A stretch of DNA of 64,000 bases from Phocaeicola dorei (GTDB lineage Bacteria > Bacteroidota > Bacteroidia > Bacteroidales > Bacteroidaceae), in NCBI RefSeq assembly GCF_013009555.1, contig NZ_CP046176.1:2263501-2327500 (forward strand). Direction: 5' to 3'. The notes under the pieces were generated by a model. It ran no database searches. It was not told the DNA's origin and saw only the letters and a list, made by a program, of their open reading frames with translations. The position numbers and the translations under genes are program-made. Positions 43,109-52,248 of the stretch are shown here, in pieces. Within the stretch, counting starts at the first letter, position 1. Each line of letters starts with the position of its first letter.

Positions 43109-44056
43109 TTAAAGAGAAGAACTTAAATAAATAATAAATACAACCCGTTGGCGGAATTGAATTAGCGTATATTTAACTCTGCCAATGGGTGTGCCATTTT
43201 TATAGTTAATATATTGCAAGATTGTAAGTACGCTAACCTTCCCGATAATCCGAGTAAACAATCTGTCAGTGCCTTTTGCGTAATTTCTCGTAATCATGAA
43301 TTAGTCACAAAGTTGTGAAAATAGTGTCTCTATCCCTTTCCTGGCTTTCATGAAAGTCGGAAATGTCGCTTTCCGGTCTTTCTGGTTGGCTCTGTATGGC
43401 ACTTCCAGCCTGATATGGGCTGTCTCAAACAAATCCAATTATACCTGTGTGCTTATATATCCTCTGCCACCAATTAATGTGCAATTACTGTAGTCAATCT
43501 TTACATCCTTTAGGTAATGAATATCATGTACGCTTACCTTGGTAAGGTCAAAGGAGTGGATGACTCCACTTAACCCACAGACTACATGCAGGTTATATCC
43601 GTAATAATACATTCCTTGCGATGCGCAGTAACCGATTGACGGTGCCTTTTCAAAATCCTTCTTCCCCATGCTGCAACGTTTGGAACGAGACGGACGGCAT
43701 ACTTCTATAGGCTTTGAATCAATGCAGAAACAGCCTTCACCTCCATCTATCTCATCAGCCATTCTATCACGCAGTTTATTACACAAGGATGAAGTGATTT
43801 TACGTCGGTCATTGTATTGCCTGCGGGATATAAGATTGGGTATTCTATTTCTACACTCCTGCAATTTTGCAAACAGTAATGACTCACTATCAATACCGAT
43901 AGCTTCTGAGGCCATATTCAATGCTACAACTTCAAGGTCTGAGAATCCGGAAACAACTCCTCTTCTTGGTACATTTCCTGATTCATTGACTAAATTACCG
44001 GATACTGGCTTATATATGTCAAGAAATTTTGCGAATATTGTATATAGGCTGTACAT
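43109..44056 (-). pseudogene. IS982-family transposase with two nonsense codons
   Basis: Reading from MYSLYTIFAKFLDIYKP (start 44056; the upstream extension is not family-like), the frame shows IS982-type motifs: SGNLVNESGNVPRRG, CFCIDSKPIEVC with the first catalytic Asp, a GYNLHVVCGLSG region, GGRGYIS, and ARKGIETLFSQLCD. It is interrupted by TAA at 43439-43441 and again at 43301-43303. In each case the context (STQV-x-LDLF and LCD-x-FM) suggests an original glutamine codon CAA changed to TAA. After the second stop the homologous tail MITRNYAKGT continues in the same frame and even runs through the inverted repeat. The transposase is therefore inactive unless suppressed. Confidence 0.85.
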
Positions 44057-44161
44057 ACGATGATTGTAAATCAATAGTTTGGTCACTTCTAATTTGCTAA
44101 ATATTAATAATACGTACAACTTTCTATACATTTTTTTACGTTTTAATTCTGTCAACGGGTT
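43142..44161. mobile_element. Decayed IS982-family insertion sequence
   Basis: Terminal inverted repeats are visible: AACCCGTTGGCGGAATTGAA (43142-43161) and, as reverse complement of 44142-44161, AACCCGTTGACAGAATTAAA, differing at four positions. They enclose an IS982-type transposase pseudogene. A third IR-like copy in the right-end orientation is at 43170-43189, so the left end forms a large hairpin. No target duplication is obvious. The insertion stands exactly between the rteA-like gene and the polysaccharide locus. Confidence 0.8.
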
Positions 44162-44255
44162 AGAAAAAATAGCATATTTTGGAGTAGCTGGTATGGGTTG
44201 GCAGTGTAGTGGTAACATTTATTTTCGCATAGTAAATTCATATATAATAAATACA

Positions 44256-44300
44256 CAACCACACCTACGCATACTCCTCAATTAGCAATAGGTGTGGTTG
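44256..44300 (-). terminator. Terminator of the GH2/DUF4978 operon
   Basis: A perfect 12-bp stem CAACCACACCTA/TAGGTGTGGTTG (44256-44267 and 44289-44300) lies 24 bp beyond the GH2 stop codon. It marks the end of the polysaccharide locus on this side. Confidence 0.8.
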
Positions 44301-44324
44301 AATTTCTGAAAGGATAAGTAATGT

Positions 44325-46679
44325 TTATCTACTTACGATTTCCACCACGTAAGGCTCATTACGTCCTTCCATCTGAATATTTATCTTCATTTTTCCTGCT
44401 TTGCGAGTTGATTGTACCACAATCAACGCTTTACCAAAATATGTGTCTAGTTCTTTAGTCCAGAATCTATCGTGTTTCAATCGACGCACATCACCATTAT
44501 CAAGAGCGAGAAATTTCCCTTCTCCATCTACAGTAACAGTCAATTTACGGTCATCAGTTTGTACAAGGTTGCCATCTTCATCTTCAAGGTGAATAGCAAT
44601 ATGACAAATATCTTCTCCATCAGCCCTTAGAATGGTACGGTCGGGAATGATAACGGCTTTTGACGTCGCTTTTGTTGTTACAATAGAATAAGAAGCAACT
44701 TCTTTATCTCCATTATAACCCTTTGCTTCCAATTTGCCGGGATTGTATGGCAAATACCAAATAATGGTATTGTTGGTAAAGTCAGCGGTCTTTTGCCTAC
44801 CCATCGATTTATCATTGTAAAAAAGTTCTACACTCTCACAGTTAGTTGTTGTTCGTAGTTCCATAATCTGCCCGATATAACTATCGGGAAAATTCCAATG
44901 CGAAGCCATTCTTAGCCATTGCCATAGGTCACGTCCCGGGTCTAAGTCTAACGATGCATCAATAACGGATAATCCTACTACCGGTTTGTCATTCCACATT
45001 GCACGATGATAAATAGCACGGGGTTTTTCGTTCATACATACATCGAACAGCCCATTAGGCCAACCTTTGCTGGGCCATACAGCTTCGCCAAGATAATCAA
45101 CGCCAGACCAGATAAAGCCTCCGGCAATAAAATCATTTTCCGCTACAATATTCCAGGGGTTATAAGGAGTATAACTGCGGAAGTTCCCTTCTTCACCACT
45201 AAAATAGGGTAATTCTTCGGATACAAGACAAATGCGTTCCGAATATTCTTTCTTTTCTGAAAGCATACGAGCCTCAAGATAATTGTAACCAATCACTTCA
45301 GCTACTCCTGCAAATTCTGTTTTATGTTTATTTTGAACTGCCATTGTTGCAGGACGGGTAGGTTCTAATTTTTGTACAAATTCCTGCATCATTTTAGCAC
45401 GAGGAACTGTGACTGACAAATCATCCCAGCAAGCTTCCGCCACTTCATTTCCATAACTCCACAGGATAATAGACGGGTGATTTCGATCCCGGATAATCAT
45501 ATTACCAAGATCTTTCTTCCACCATTCATCATAATGTTTCTCATAATAACCTGATCTCCATTTATCGAATGCTTCGTCAATTACAACAAACCCCATACGA
45601 TCGCACATATCCAGAAATTCTGGTGTCGGCTGATTATGAGCACAGCGTATGGCATTACAACCATATTCTTTTAGGATTTTCAACCGCCGTTCATCTACCT
45701 TGTCGGGGACAGCGACCCCCATACTACCGGCATCCTGATGTAAACACAGACCTTTTAATTTTATATGTTTACCATTTAGAAAAAAACCTTTGTCTTTATC
45801 GAACTTAATTGTACGGACACCAAAAGGTGTGGCATAAACATCGACTACTTTATTCCCGACTTTTACTGTTGTTTCCATCGTGTATAGAACAGGCGTCTCA
45901 ATTGACCAAAGTTCAGGTTTCGAGAGAGAGAATGATTGCTCTATGTTTGTTGAATCGTTTCTGTTCAGTATAATTTTTCCCACCTTACTTTTTGCTATTT
46001 CCTTGCCTGATGTGTTCAAAACACGATGAGAAACACTCACATTTTGTTCTTTTACATCATCATTTTTTAAGGTAGTTACAATCTTTACATCAGCTTTTTC
46101 AATTGAAACGGAAGGAGTGGTAATATATGTTCCATAGGTGGACACATGTATCGGATTGACTACTTGTAACCACACATGGCGGTAGATACCCGAGCCGGTG
46201 TACCAACGGGCACTTTTTCCGGTACGGTCTACACGCACAGCAATAACGTTTTCTTCATTGAATTTCAGATATGGTGTTAAATCGTACTCAATGCTACTAT
46301 ATCCGTAAGGATGAAATCCAAGGTGATGTCCGTTTATATAAACATCGCTTTGATGCATAATACCATCAAATAGAATTGATACCTTTTTATCTTGATAAGA
46401 TGTAGGAACTGTGAAACTCTTCCTATACCATCCTATACCTCCGGGGATGAAGGCAGATGCTCCACCTACTGATTTGTCGAACTTTAATTTTATACTCCAA
46501 TCGTGAGGAACTTGTATATTTTCCCAATGAGTATCAATAAAGCTCTTTTGTGCATATTCTTTCTTGTCGTCCAGAATGAACTTCCAGTCGAAGTCGAATT
46601 TTTCTTTTAATCGGACTTTATCTTGCGCTGTTACATGATTCATGCAAAGGAGCATTACCCCTAATATAATATATTTCAT
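44325..46679 (-). CDS. Glycoside hydrolase family 2, beta-galactosidase-like
   Basis: Starting at the ATG at 46679 (MKYIILGVMLLCMNHVTAQ) gives 784 residues with a signal peptide; the longer frame would need a TTG start and destroys the signal. The order is a GH2 sugar-binding domain (about 30-185), an immunoglobulin-like domain (190-280), the TIM barrel (285-590) and extra beta domains. The acid/base is E412 in SYGNEVAE. The nucleophile is probably E488 in LVSEEL. Periplasmic removal of beta-galactosyl (or related) residues from pectic side chains fits the neighbourhood, but beta-glucuronidase or mannosidase activity cannot be ruled out. It follows the DUF4978 gene in one operon. Confidence 0.9.
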   Translation of the reverse strand: MKYIILGVMLLCMNHVTAQDKVRLKEKFDFDWKFILDDKKEYAQKSFIDTHWENIQVPHDWSIKLKFDKSVGGASAFIPGGIGWYRKSFTVPTSYQDKKVSILFDGIMHQSDVYINGHHLGFHPYGYSSIEYDLTPYLKFNEENVIAVRVDRTGKSARWYTGSGIYRHVWLQVVNPIHVSTYGTYITTPSVSIEKADVKIVTTLKNDDVKEQNVSVSHRVLNTSGKEIAKSKVGKIILNRNDSTNIEQSFSLSKPELWSIETPVLYTMETTVKVGNKVVDVYATPFGVRTIKFDKDKGFFLNGKHIKLKGLCLHQDAGSMGVAVPDKVDERRLKILKEYGCNAIRCAHNQPTPEFLDMCDRMGFVVIDEAFDKWRSGYYEKHYDEWWKKDLGNMIIRDRNHPSIILWSYGNEVAEACWDDLSVTVPRAKMMQEFVQKLEPTRPATMAVQNKHKTEFAGVAEVIGYNYLEARMLSEKKEYSERICLVSEELPYFSGEEGNFRSYTPYNPWNIVAENDFIAGGFIWSGVDYLGEAVWPSKGWPNGLFDVCMNEKPRAIYHRAMWNDKPVVGLSVIDASLDLDPGRDLWQWLRMASHWNFPDSYIGQIMELRTTTNCESVELFYNDKSMGRQKTADFTNNTIIWYLPYNPGKLEAKGYNGDKEVASYSIVTTKATSKAVIIPDRTILRADGEDICHIAIHLEDEDGNLVQTDDRKLTVTVDGEGKFLALDNGDVRRLKHDRFWTKELDTYFGKALIVVQSTRKAGKMKINIQMEGRNEPYVVEIVSR

Positions 46680-46714
46680 ACTTAGCTTATTTATGGATGT
46701 TCCAATAATACAAA

Positions 46715-48721
46715 TCAATAGACCTGCATCTCATCAATGTGACAATCGCTCAAGTAATAAGCTGCACGATTAATGCGCGTCACGTTACTATCCGATTCCA
46801 CTCTGACCTCATTGTTTGTTCCACTTTTCAGGTTTACTTTCAATGTGGCATATTGGTAATTATTATACGAACCTGTGGGTTTCAATCGCACTATGGATTG
46901 CTCTCCATTTACTCTAATAATAAGCTTCGGCTCTTTATCACCACCATACGAATACCGGATACGAATGGTTCTCTCTCCGCCGGATTGACCATCAACATGA
47001 TTGAATTGGACATATGCTCCTCTTACTGAAGGAAACTTGACGTAACCGTTACCTGCAAAACCTATTCCTTCATCTTCAGATAATATTTTCCCGGCAACAC
47101 ATGCATCAGCAAATTCGGCTTGATAAGTTTTAGCATCAATTTTTCCGGTATTATCACACACAAGACGAATGGTCGTTCCTTTTCCAATTTCTAAAACAAT
47201 TGGTTGCCTATTTTCGGATGTGTTGAAATCCATCTTCCCCTCGACGTCCCATTGGTTTTCATCGTTGAACCGACCATAGGTAGCCTCAGTAATTTTAATT
47301 CCGGCCGGAATGGTGAATGCACCACCTTTGGTACTCATCAACAGAATTTCATTTTTACTACGGATGATACTAATACCTTGTGAAGTTGGATATGAAGGTG
47401 TAAATCCTATCCCTTCATTGCTTACTGATAAATCTGAATCGGTACCCTTCCAGTTGTGAACAAACAGTCCGTACCCGTTAGCATTGAGAGCAATGTCGGT
47501 TGGAGCACTTCTTAATATTTTATTTACTAAACGCACATCTTCTATATGGGCAGCATTTACTTTCACACCATTACCTTCTCGAATATATAGCCCCGAAGCA
47601 TCGTAATAATTGAATGCATTGTTACCAGAAAGTGCCGCTAGGTGCATTTGTGCGGAATACGGACGTTCCGAGTTTGTTTCCATAATCATACGGTAGTTTT
47701 TACCATCATAGGGAACATTGCTTCGCATGCTGGTGATGAATGATTCGGACGACGGGAAATGATGACTATATGTGTCAATCCCTACAAAATCGATGTTTGT
47801 GCCTTCGGGTGTATTACGTAATCTTTCGTTTTCGAATACACGAGGATATATTTCCCAGAATACGCAGTTGGTACGTGTCCACACCACATAATCAGAGTTT
47901 TTAACTGCACTGGCAACATGACTCAAGTATGAATTAACCGTTTCATTACTATAAGGTTTGTGCATTCCTGTTACTTCATTCCCGATCTGTACCCCAATTA
48001 ACGGATGTTTGGTACCGTTGTTTTTATCCCATTCGGCAATATGCGCCATGACCGCTCCCAGCACATATGTCTCCCTATCTCGCAGTCGATTATCTTCCAA
48101 ATCCATGGAATAAGGTGTTTCACGAATAGTAAATTCACTTGCCGTTTCACTGAAACCTTCTACTTTTCGGTCAGACCAGTTAGGAGCACCATAGGAGGGT
48201 GCATAGAGTACATAGTCAGGAGTGCGTAGATGCACCGGTTCTGTTTTCGAACGACTCAACCACTGTACATGGCCTCCACTGTTTGTCCCAAACCAAAGCA
48301 TTTCCATTTTCATATTATATTTATTCATCAGAGAGAGGTATTCGTCCAGAATGGTCCAATCGAATCGGTCTTTCTCCGGCTCAACTTCATACCAGTGTAC
48401 CGGAATGGATACTGTGTTGAATCCATCAGAAGCTAAAGCAGCAATCATTTCTTCACGTGCCTTTGCTGGCCATTTTTCGGAATGACGCATTAAATCCATT
48501 CTTACTTGTACATTTGTCATGTAGAAAGGTTTTCCATCTACACGAAGTACATATTTCTGAGAACCGTCCAGACTGGTATCTACATAAGAGATGACATGTT
48601 GGTTTTTTAACTGTTTCTTTTTACCTTTTTGAGCAAAAACCGATGGTCCTGCCATAACCATAATCAACATGACGAATAGCATGCGTTGGCTCCAAATGTT
48701 TTTTCTTTCTTTACTTTTCAT
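46715..48721 (-). CDS. DUF4978 glycosidase, clan A type
   Basis: A 668-residue secreted protein. Signal peptide (cleavage near residue 30, VFA-Q), then a GH35/GH42-like TIM barrel with FNTVSIPVHWYEVEP (about 101-115), the probable acid/base E249 in QIGNEV and probable nucleophile E348 in IMETNSE. DUF4978-type beta-sandwich and a C-terminal carbohydrate-binding-like domain (about 540-668, YQAEFADACVAG...INRAAYYLSDCHIDEM region) follow. These proteins occur in Bacteroides utilization loci and are thought to be beta-galactosidase-like; exact linkage specificity is unknown. First gene of the minus-strand operon. It has a TACTTTTG box at 48800-48807 and a putative operator at 48854-48865. Confidence 0.75.
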   Translation of the reverse strand: MKSKERKNIWSQRMLFVMLIMVMAGPSVFAQKGKKKQLKNQHVISYVDTSLDGSQKYVLRVDGKPFYMTNVQVRMDLMRHSEKWPAKAREEMIAALASDGFNTVSIPVHWYEVEPEKDRFDWTILDEYLSLMNKYNMKMEMLWFGTNSGGHVQWLSRSKTEPVHLRTPDYVLYAPSYGAPNWSDRKVEGFSETASEFTIRETPYSMDLEDNRLRDRETYVLGAVMAHIAEWDKNNGTKHPLIGVQIGNEVTGMHKPYSNETVNSYLSHVASAVKNSDYVVWTRTNCVFWEIYPRVFENERLRNTPEGTNIDFVGIDTYSHHFPSSESFITSMRSNVPYDGKNYRMIMETNSERPYSAQMHLAALSGNNAFNYYDASGLYIREGNGVKVNAAHIEDVRLVNKILRSAPTDIALNANGYGLFVHNWKGTDSDLSVSNEGIGFTPSYPTSQGISIIRSKNEILLMSTKGGAFTIPAGIKITEATYGRFNDENQWDVEGKMDFNTSENRQPIVLEIGKGTTIRLVCDNTGKIDAKTYQAEFADACVAGKILSEDEGIGFAGNGYVKFPSVRGAYVQFNHVDGQSGGERTIRIRYSYGGDKEPKLIIRVNGEQSIVRLKPTGSYNNYQYATLKVNLKSGTNNEVRVESDSNVTRINRAAYYLSDCHIDEMQVY

Positions 48722-49023
48722 TTTATATCAAATATGTATGTTTCTGATATTACGAATTCAGTATATTCTTAAGTATAGCCACAAAATTGAGTTTCTGTGC
48801 AAAAGTAGTTGGATTGTACTATACCGACAGCCACATATTAAGCATTTAGGGGGAATAAATTCGTCGGGTTGTAGAATTTCCGTATATTTTTACCCTTTGC
48901 ATAATATGAATCGCTATATGATGAATCTGTTACCTCTGATTTGCTATACACCTCATATATTTGCATGCATATAAAGTCTAATGGTAACAAATGGAATTAC
49001 TATAAATTAAATTTAAAATTATC
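48722..49023. promoter_or_regulatory. Divergent promoter region of the DUF4978 and GH28 genes
   Basis: Minus-strand unit: -7 box TACTTTTG (48807-48800) with GACGAATTTATT (48865-48854) ending 46 bp upstream. Plus-strand unit: -7 box TATATTTG (48956-48963) with GATGAATCTGTT (48920-48931) ending 24 bp upstream. Weaker copies sit at the alternate distance in each case (GCTTAATATGTG at 48843-48832 and GCATAATATGAA at 48899-48910). No gene is present. Confidence 0.6.
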
Positions 49024-50451
49024 ATGAAAAAAAAGTTATTGGTATATCACTTATACCTTGTAATCCTTTCTTGTATCTTATTTTCTTCTTGTAATACGCA
49101 AGGGGTTACCTTTAAGTCGGTGCAAGTGCAAGCTCCTTTTCCAATGGAGCCTATTAAGGAATGCATATTTCCTGAAAGAGACTTTTCGATTGTAGACTAT
49201 GGTGCTGTCGAAGGAGGAAAACAAAAAAACACCGAAGCTATTGCTAAAGCAATTGATGCATGCAATAAAGCTGGAGGCGGGCGTGTTGTAATTCCGGCAG
49301 GGGAATGGCTTACGGGATCTATCCATTTCAAAAGTAATGTAAACCTTCATTTAGCGGAAAATGCAATTGTTCGTTTCACTGATGATCCGGCAGACTACTT
49401 ACCCGCAGTGATGACGTCATGGGAAGGTATGGAATGTTATAACTATTCACCTCTCCTTTATGCATTTGAGTGTGAAAACATTGCTATAACCGGAAAAGGG
49501 TTATTAAAACCACACATGGGATTGTGGAAAGTATGGTTCAAACGCCCTCCGGCACATATGGAAGCATTGAAAGAACTCTATACAATGGCATCGACGGATG
49601 TGCCTGTTGAGCAACGTCAGATGGCTAAAGGTGAAAATAATCTTCGTCCACATCTCATTCAATTCAATCGTTGCAAAAATGTTTTACTTGACGGTTTCCA
49701 TATCGAAGAAAGTCCATTTTGGACAATCCACATGTATCTGGTAGACGGTGGTATCGCTCGTAATCTGAATGTTAAAGCGATGGGGCACAATAATGATGGT
49801 ATTGATTTGGAGATGACACGCAATTTCCTTATTGAAGACTGTGTATTTGAACAGGGGGACGATGCTGTTGTTATTAAATCGGGACGTAATCAAGATGCAT
49901 GGAGATTGAACACACCAACGGAAAATATTGTAGTACGTAATTGTTTGGTTTTAGCCGGACAAACTTTATTGGGAGTCGGTAGTGAAATTTCGGGCGGCGT
50001 TCGTAATATTTACATGCACGATTGTGAGGCTCCTAACAATGTACACCGATTATTCTTCATTAAAACGAACCATCGTCGTGGTGCATTTGTCGAAAATGTA
50101 TATATGGAGAAAATAAAAACCGGAGCTACATTACGTGTCATGGAAATAGACATGAACGTATTATACCAATGGAGGACATTGGTTCCTACCTATGAAGAAC
50201 GTATCACACGTATTGAAAATATTCATATGATTGATATCGATTGTAAGTCGGCTAAGATGATTTACGATTTAAAAGGTGATCATAAATTACCGGTAAAAGA
50301 TATAGAATTAAGGAACATCCATGTCGGTGTATTGGTAGATAGTCTGAAGCATGTAGAGAATGTGGAAAATATCGTAGCAGAAAATATTACTTTCGATGAA
50401 CAGAATGCCGATGCGCTTAAAGAACTTGACAGATTTTTGAAGAATAAATAA
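49024..50451 (+). CDS. GH28 family glycosidase (polygalacturonase-like) lipoprotein
   Basis: A 475-residue lipoprotein (lipobox ending at C23, LFSSC) with a right-handed beta-helix. GH28 motifs are FSIVDYGAVEGG at the start of the helix, NNDG with D258, and QGDD with D279/D280; GVGSEISGG occupies the position of the usual GHG motif, so the catalytic histidine is not conserved. This variant suggests an exo-acting or rhamnogalacturonan-type enzyme rather than a plain endo-polygalacturonase. It is transcribed alone, divergent from the DUF4978 operon, and ends in a strong terminator. With the SusC/D pair it supports pectin as substrate. Confidence 0.88.
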   Translation: MKKKLLVYHLYLVILSCILFSSCNTQGVTFKSVQVQAPFPMEPIKECIFPERDFSIVDYGAVEGGKQKNTEAIAKAIDACNKAGGGRVVIPAGEWLTGSIHFKSNVNLHLAENAIVRFTDDPADYLPAVMTSWEGMECYNYSPLLYAFECENIAITGKGLLKPHMGLWKVWFKRPPAHMEALKELYTMASTDVPVEQRQMAKGENNLRPHLIQFNRCKNVLLDGFHIEESPFWTIHMYLVDGGIARNLNVKAMGHNNDGIDLEMTRNFLIEDCVFEQGDDAVVIKSGRNQDAWRLNTPTENIVVRNCLVLAGQTLLGVGSEISGGVRNIYMHDCEAPNNVHRLFFIKTNHRRGAFVENVYMEKIKTGATLRVMEIDMNVLYQWRTLVPTYEERITRIENIHMIDIDCKSAKMIYDLKGDHKLPVKDIELRNIHVGVLVDSLKHVENVENIVAENITFDEQNADALKELDRFLKNK

Positions 50452-50470
50452 ATTAAATACATTATAAATC

Positions 50471-50503
50471 AAATAGGAGGAGCGGTAAGCGTTCCTCCTA
50501 TTT
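50471..50503. terminator. Bidirectional terminator after GH28
   Basis: AAATAGGAGGA/TCCTCCTATTT (50471-50481 and 50493-50503) is a perfect 11-bp stem with an 11-nt loop, T-rich on both sides. It separates GH28 from the uxaC remnant. Confidence 0.9.
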
Positions 50504-50524
50504 TTGTTCTCAGAGAGTTAGTAC

Positions 50525-51284
50525 TTATTTGAATTGGAAATAATTCTTTGTGTTGTAATAACTAATATTTTCAATCACTTGAGCGATAAAAGGCAGTTCA
50601 CTTGCCGGAAGCTCACCATTTTCTATATCATTGCCCAGAAGATTACAGAGTGTACGTCGGAAATATTCATGACGCGGATAAGAAAGGAAACCCCGAGAAT
50701 CGATCAACATTCCGACAAAACGACTCAAAAGACCAAGTAATGATAGAGCATTCATTTGTTTTCCCATCCCATTTTTCTGATCGAGAAACCACCAGCCGGA
50801 ACTGAATTGAATCTTACCAGGGGTTATTCCATCCTAAAAATTTCCAAGCATAGTAGCAATCACTTCGTTGGCATACGGATTCAGATTATAGAGAATTGTT
50901 TTTGTTAGTTTGCATTGTTATTGAGATGATCAAGGAAGCGAGACAGCAACTTTGCGGTATTGAATTCGCCAATAGAATCAAAGCCTGTATCCGGGCCAAG
51001 TTTCTTAAACATGCGGGTGTTATTGTTACGTATTGCCCCATAATGAGACGTTGTACCCAGCCTTTTTCCCGATCTATTTCCCTGAAAATAGTCAACATTG
51101 CTGATTTGAATTTAAGGATTTTTCTTCCATACACCTTATTGGAAATAGACTTAATTTCATCATCAGTATAGCCCTCAGCATAGAACTCTTCAATACCGTG
51201 ATCAGAAAGCCGACAACCATTGTCGGCAAAAATCATATCGACAGCGAAGGCTGCTATCATCGAAAGGACTGACCTTTATATCAC
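50525..51284 (-). pseudogene. uxaC: Glucuronate isomerase remnant
   Basis: Pieces of UxaC can be read in more than one minus-strand frame. FADNGCRLSDHGIEEFYAE...DDEIKSI lies near 51100-51260, [21 protein letters not shown] around 50940-51010 after a frameshift, and SGWWFLDQ...ALSLLGLLSRFVGMLIDSRGFLSYPRHEYFRRTLCN down to 50525, partly quoted as landmarks. A TAG at 50834-50836 replaces a glutamine codon, and at least two frameshifts are needed. The first 200 or so residues are missing: the remnant begins directly where the uxaB remnant ends. UxaC isomerises galacturonate or glucuronate; this copy cannot make an active enzyme. Confidence 0.85.
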
Positions 51285-52122
51285 TTACCTTCGATAAAGT
51301 TTCCACATAGGAACGAAAAGCACATTTAAACCGGCTTTATCGGCAGGAAACTCTTCTGCCAATGAAGCGGGACCTTCAATAACCCACAAATGAAAGACCT
51401 CAGCCTGTACTACCAGATTGTCGTTATATTGCAATTTTTCTTTAATGGCATCAATCTCTTTTTTTTGGAAAACTCGGAACGATCCGGTCAACCAACGTGG
51501 AATATACCGGACATGCTTCATTTAACCAGTCTTCAAATTCATCGCCTAACTCCCATAAGTCGATATATTGAGAGATAGCTTCTTTCAGCCTCTGACCGTT
51601 ATGGAATACTAATTCGCAGGGAAGGATGATAAGACCTTTTGCTTTATCGCCATTGAATGTTTTAAAACGGTGATAGAGTAACTGAGTCAGTTTCCCTGGA
51701 TAAGAGGAAGCCGGTTTATCATCTAAATTACATTTAGGATCGAATACAATGCCAGCCTCCGTAGTGTTGGAAATCACAAACCGCATTTCCGGTTGTTCAG
51801 CCAGTTTAAGGTATGCATCAAAATCCTGATAGGGATTTAATGCCCGGCTAATCACATCGATCATTTTTAGGCTGTTTACTTTTTCTCCTTTTTCCAGCCC
51901 CTAAAGGTTTACATGATACAAACAATCCTGCTTATTCAACAGGTCTACCATACCCTGTTCTATGGGTTGTACCACAACTACACTGCTATTGAGGTCTGTT
52001 AATCGGTTCATTTCTCCTATCATCCAGTCTGCAAAAGCACGTAGAAAATTTCCTTATCCAAATTGAATAATACGTTCGGGACGTATTATTCGTTTTACTG
52101 TTTTTTTACTTAATTCCTTCAT
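51285..52122 (-). pseudogene. uxaB: Tagaturonate reductase remnant
   Basis: Begins with ATG at 52122 (MKELSKKTVKRIIRPERIIQF). It carries TAA at 52054-52056 (within the FGGGNFLR motif) and TAG at 51901-51903, then a good match (VISRALNPYQDFDAYL, NTTEAGIVFDP, SSYPGKLTQLLYHRF). A frameshift follows at a run of eight A on the coding strand (51466-51459), after which the frame resumes as KKEIDAIKEKLQYNDN, FHLWVIEGP, DKAGLNV. It stops at 51285, leaving about 280 of the roughly 480 codons; the C-terminal domain is deleted. UxaB reduces tagaturonate to altronate in galacturonate catabolism. Confidence 0.88.
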
Positions 52123-52171
52123 ATTCTATTTCTATATAAAAAATCCCGTTAAATAATTTATAAATAATAGC

Positions 52172-52197
52172 GCTTCCTCTCCGAAAGGAGAGGAAGC
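52172..52197 (-). terminator. Terminator of the SusC/SusD operon
   Basis: A perfect 11-bp stem GCTTCCTCTCC/GGAGAGGAAGC with a 4-nt loop, 52 bp beyond the SusD stop codon on the minus strand. Confidence 0.85.
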
Positions 52198-52248
52198 ACC
52201 TACCTAATCAACCTTAAAAATTCTATCCTGGAAATCCAACATGCACAT

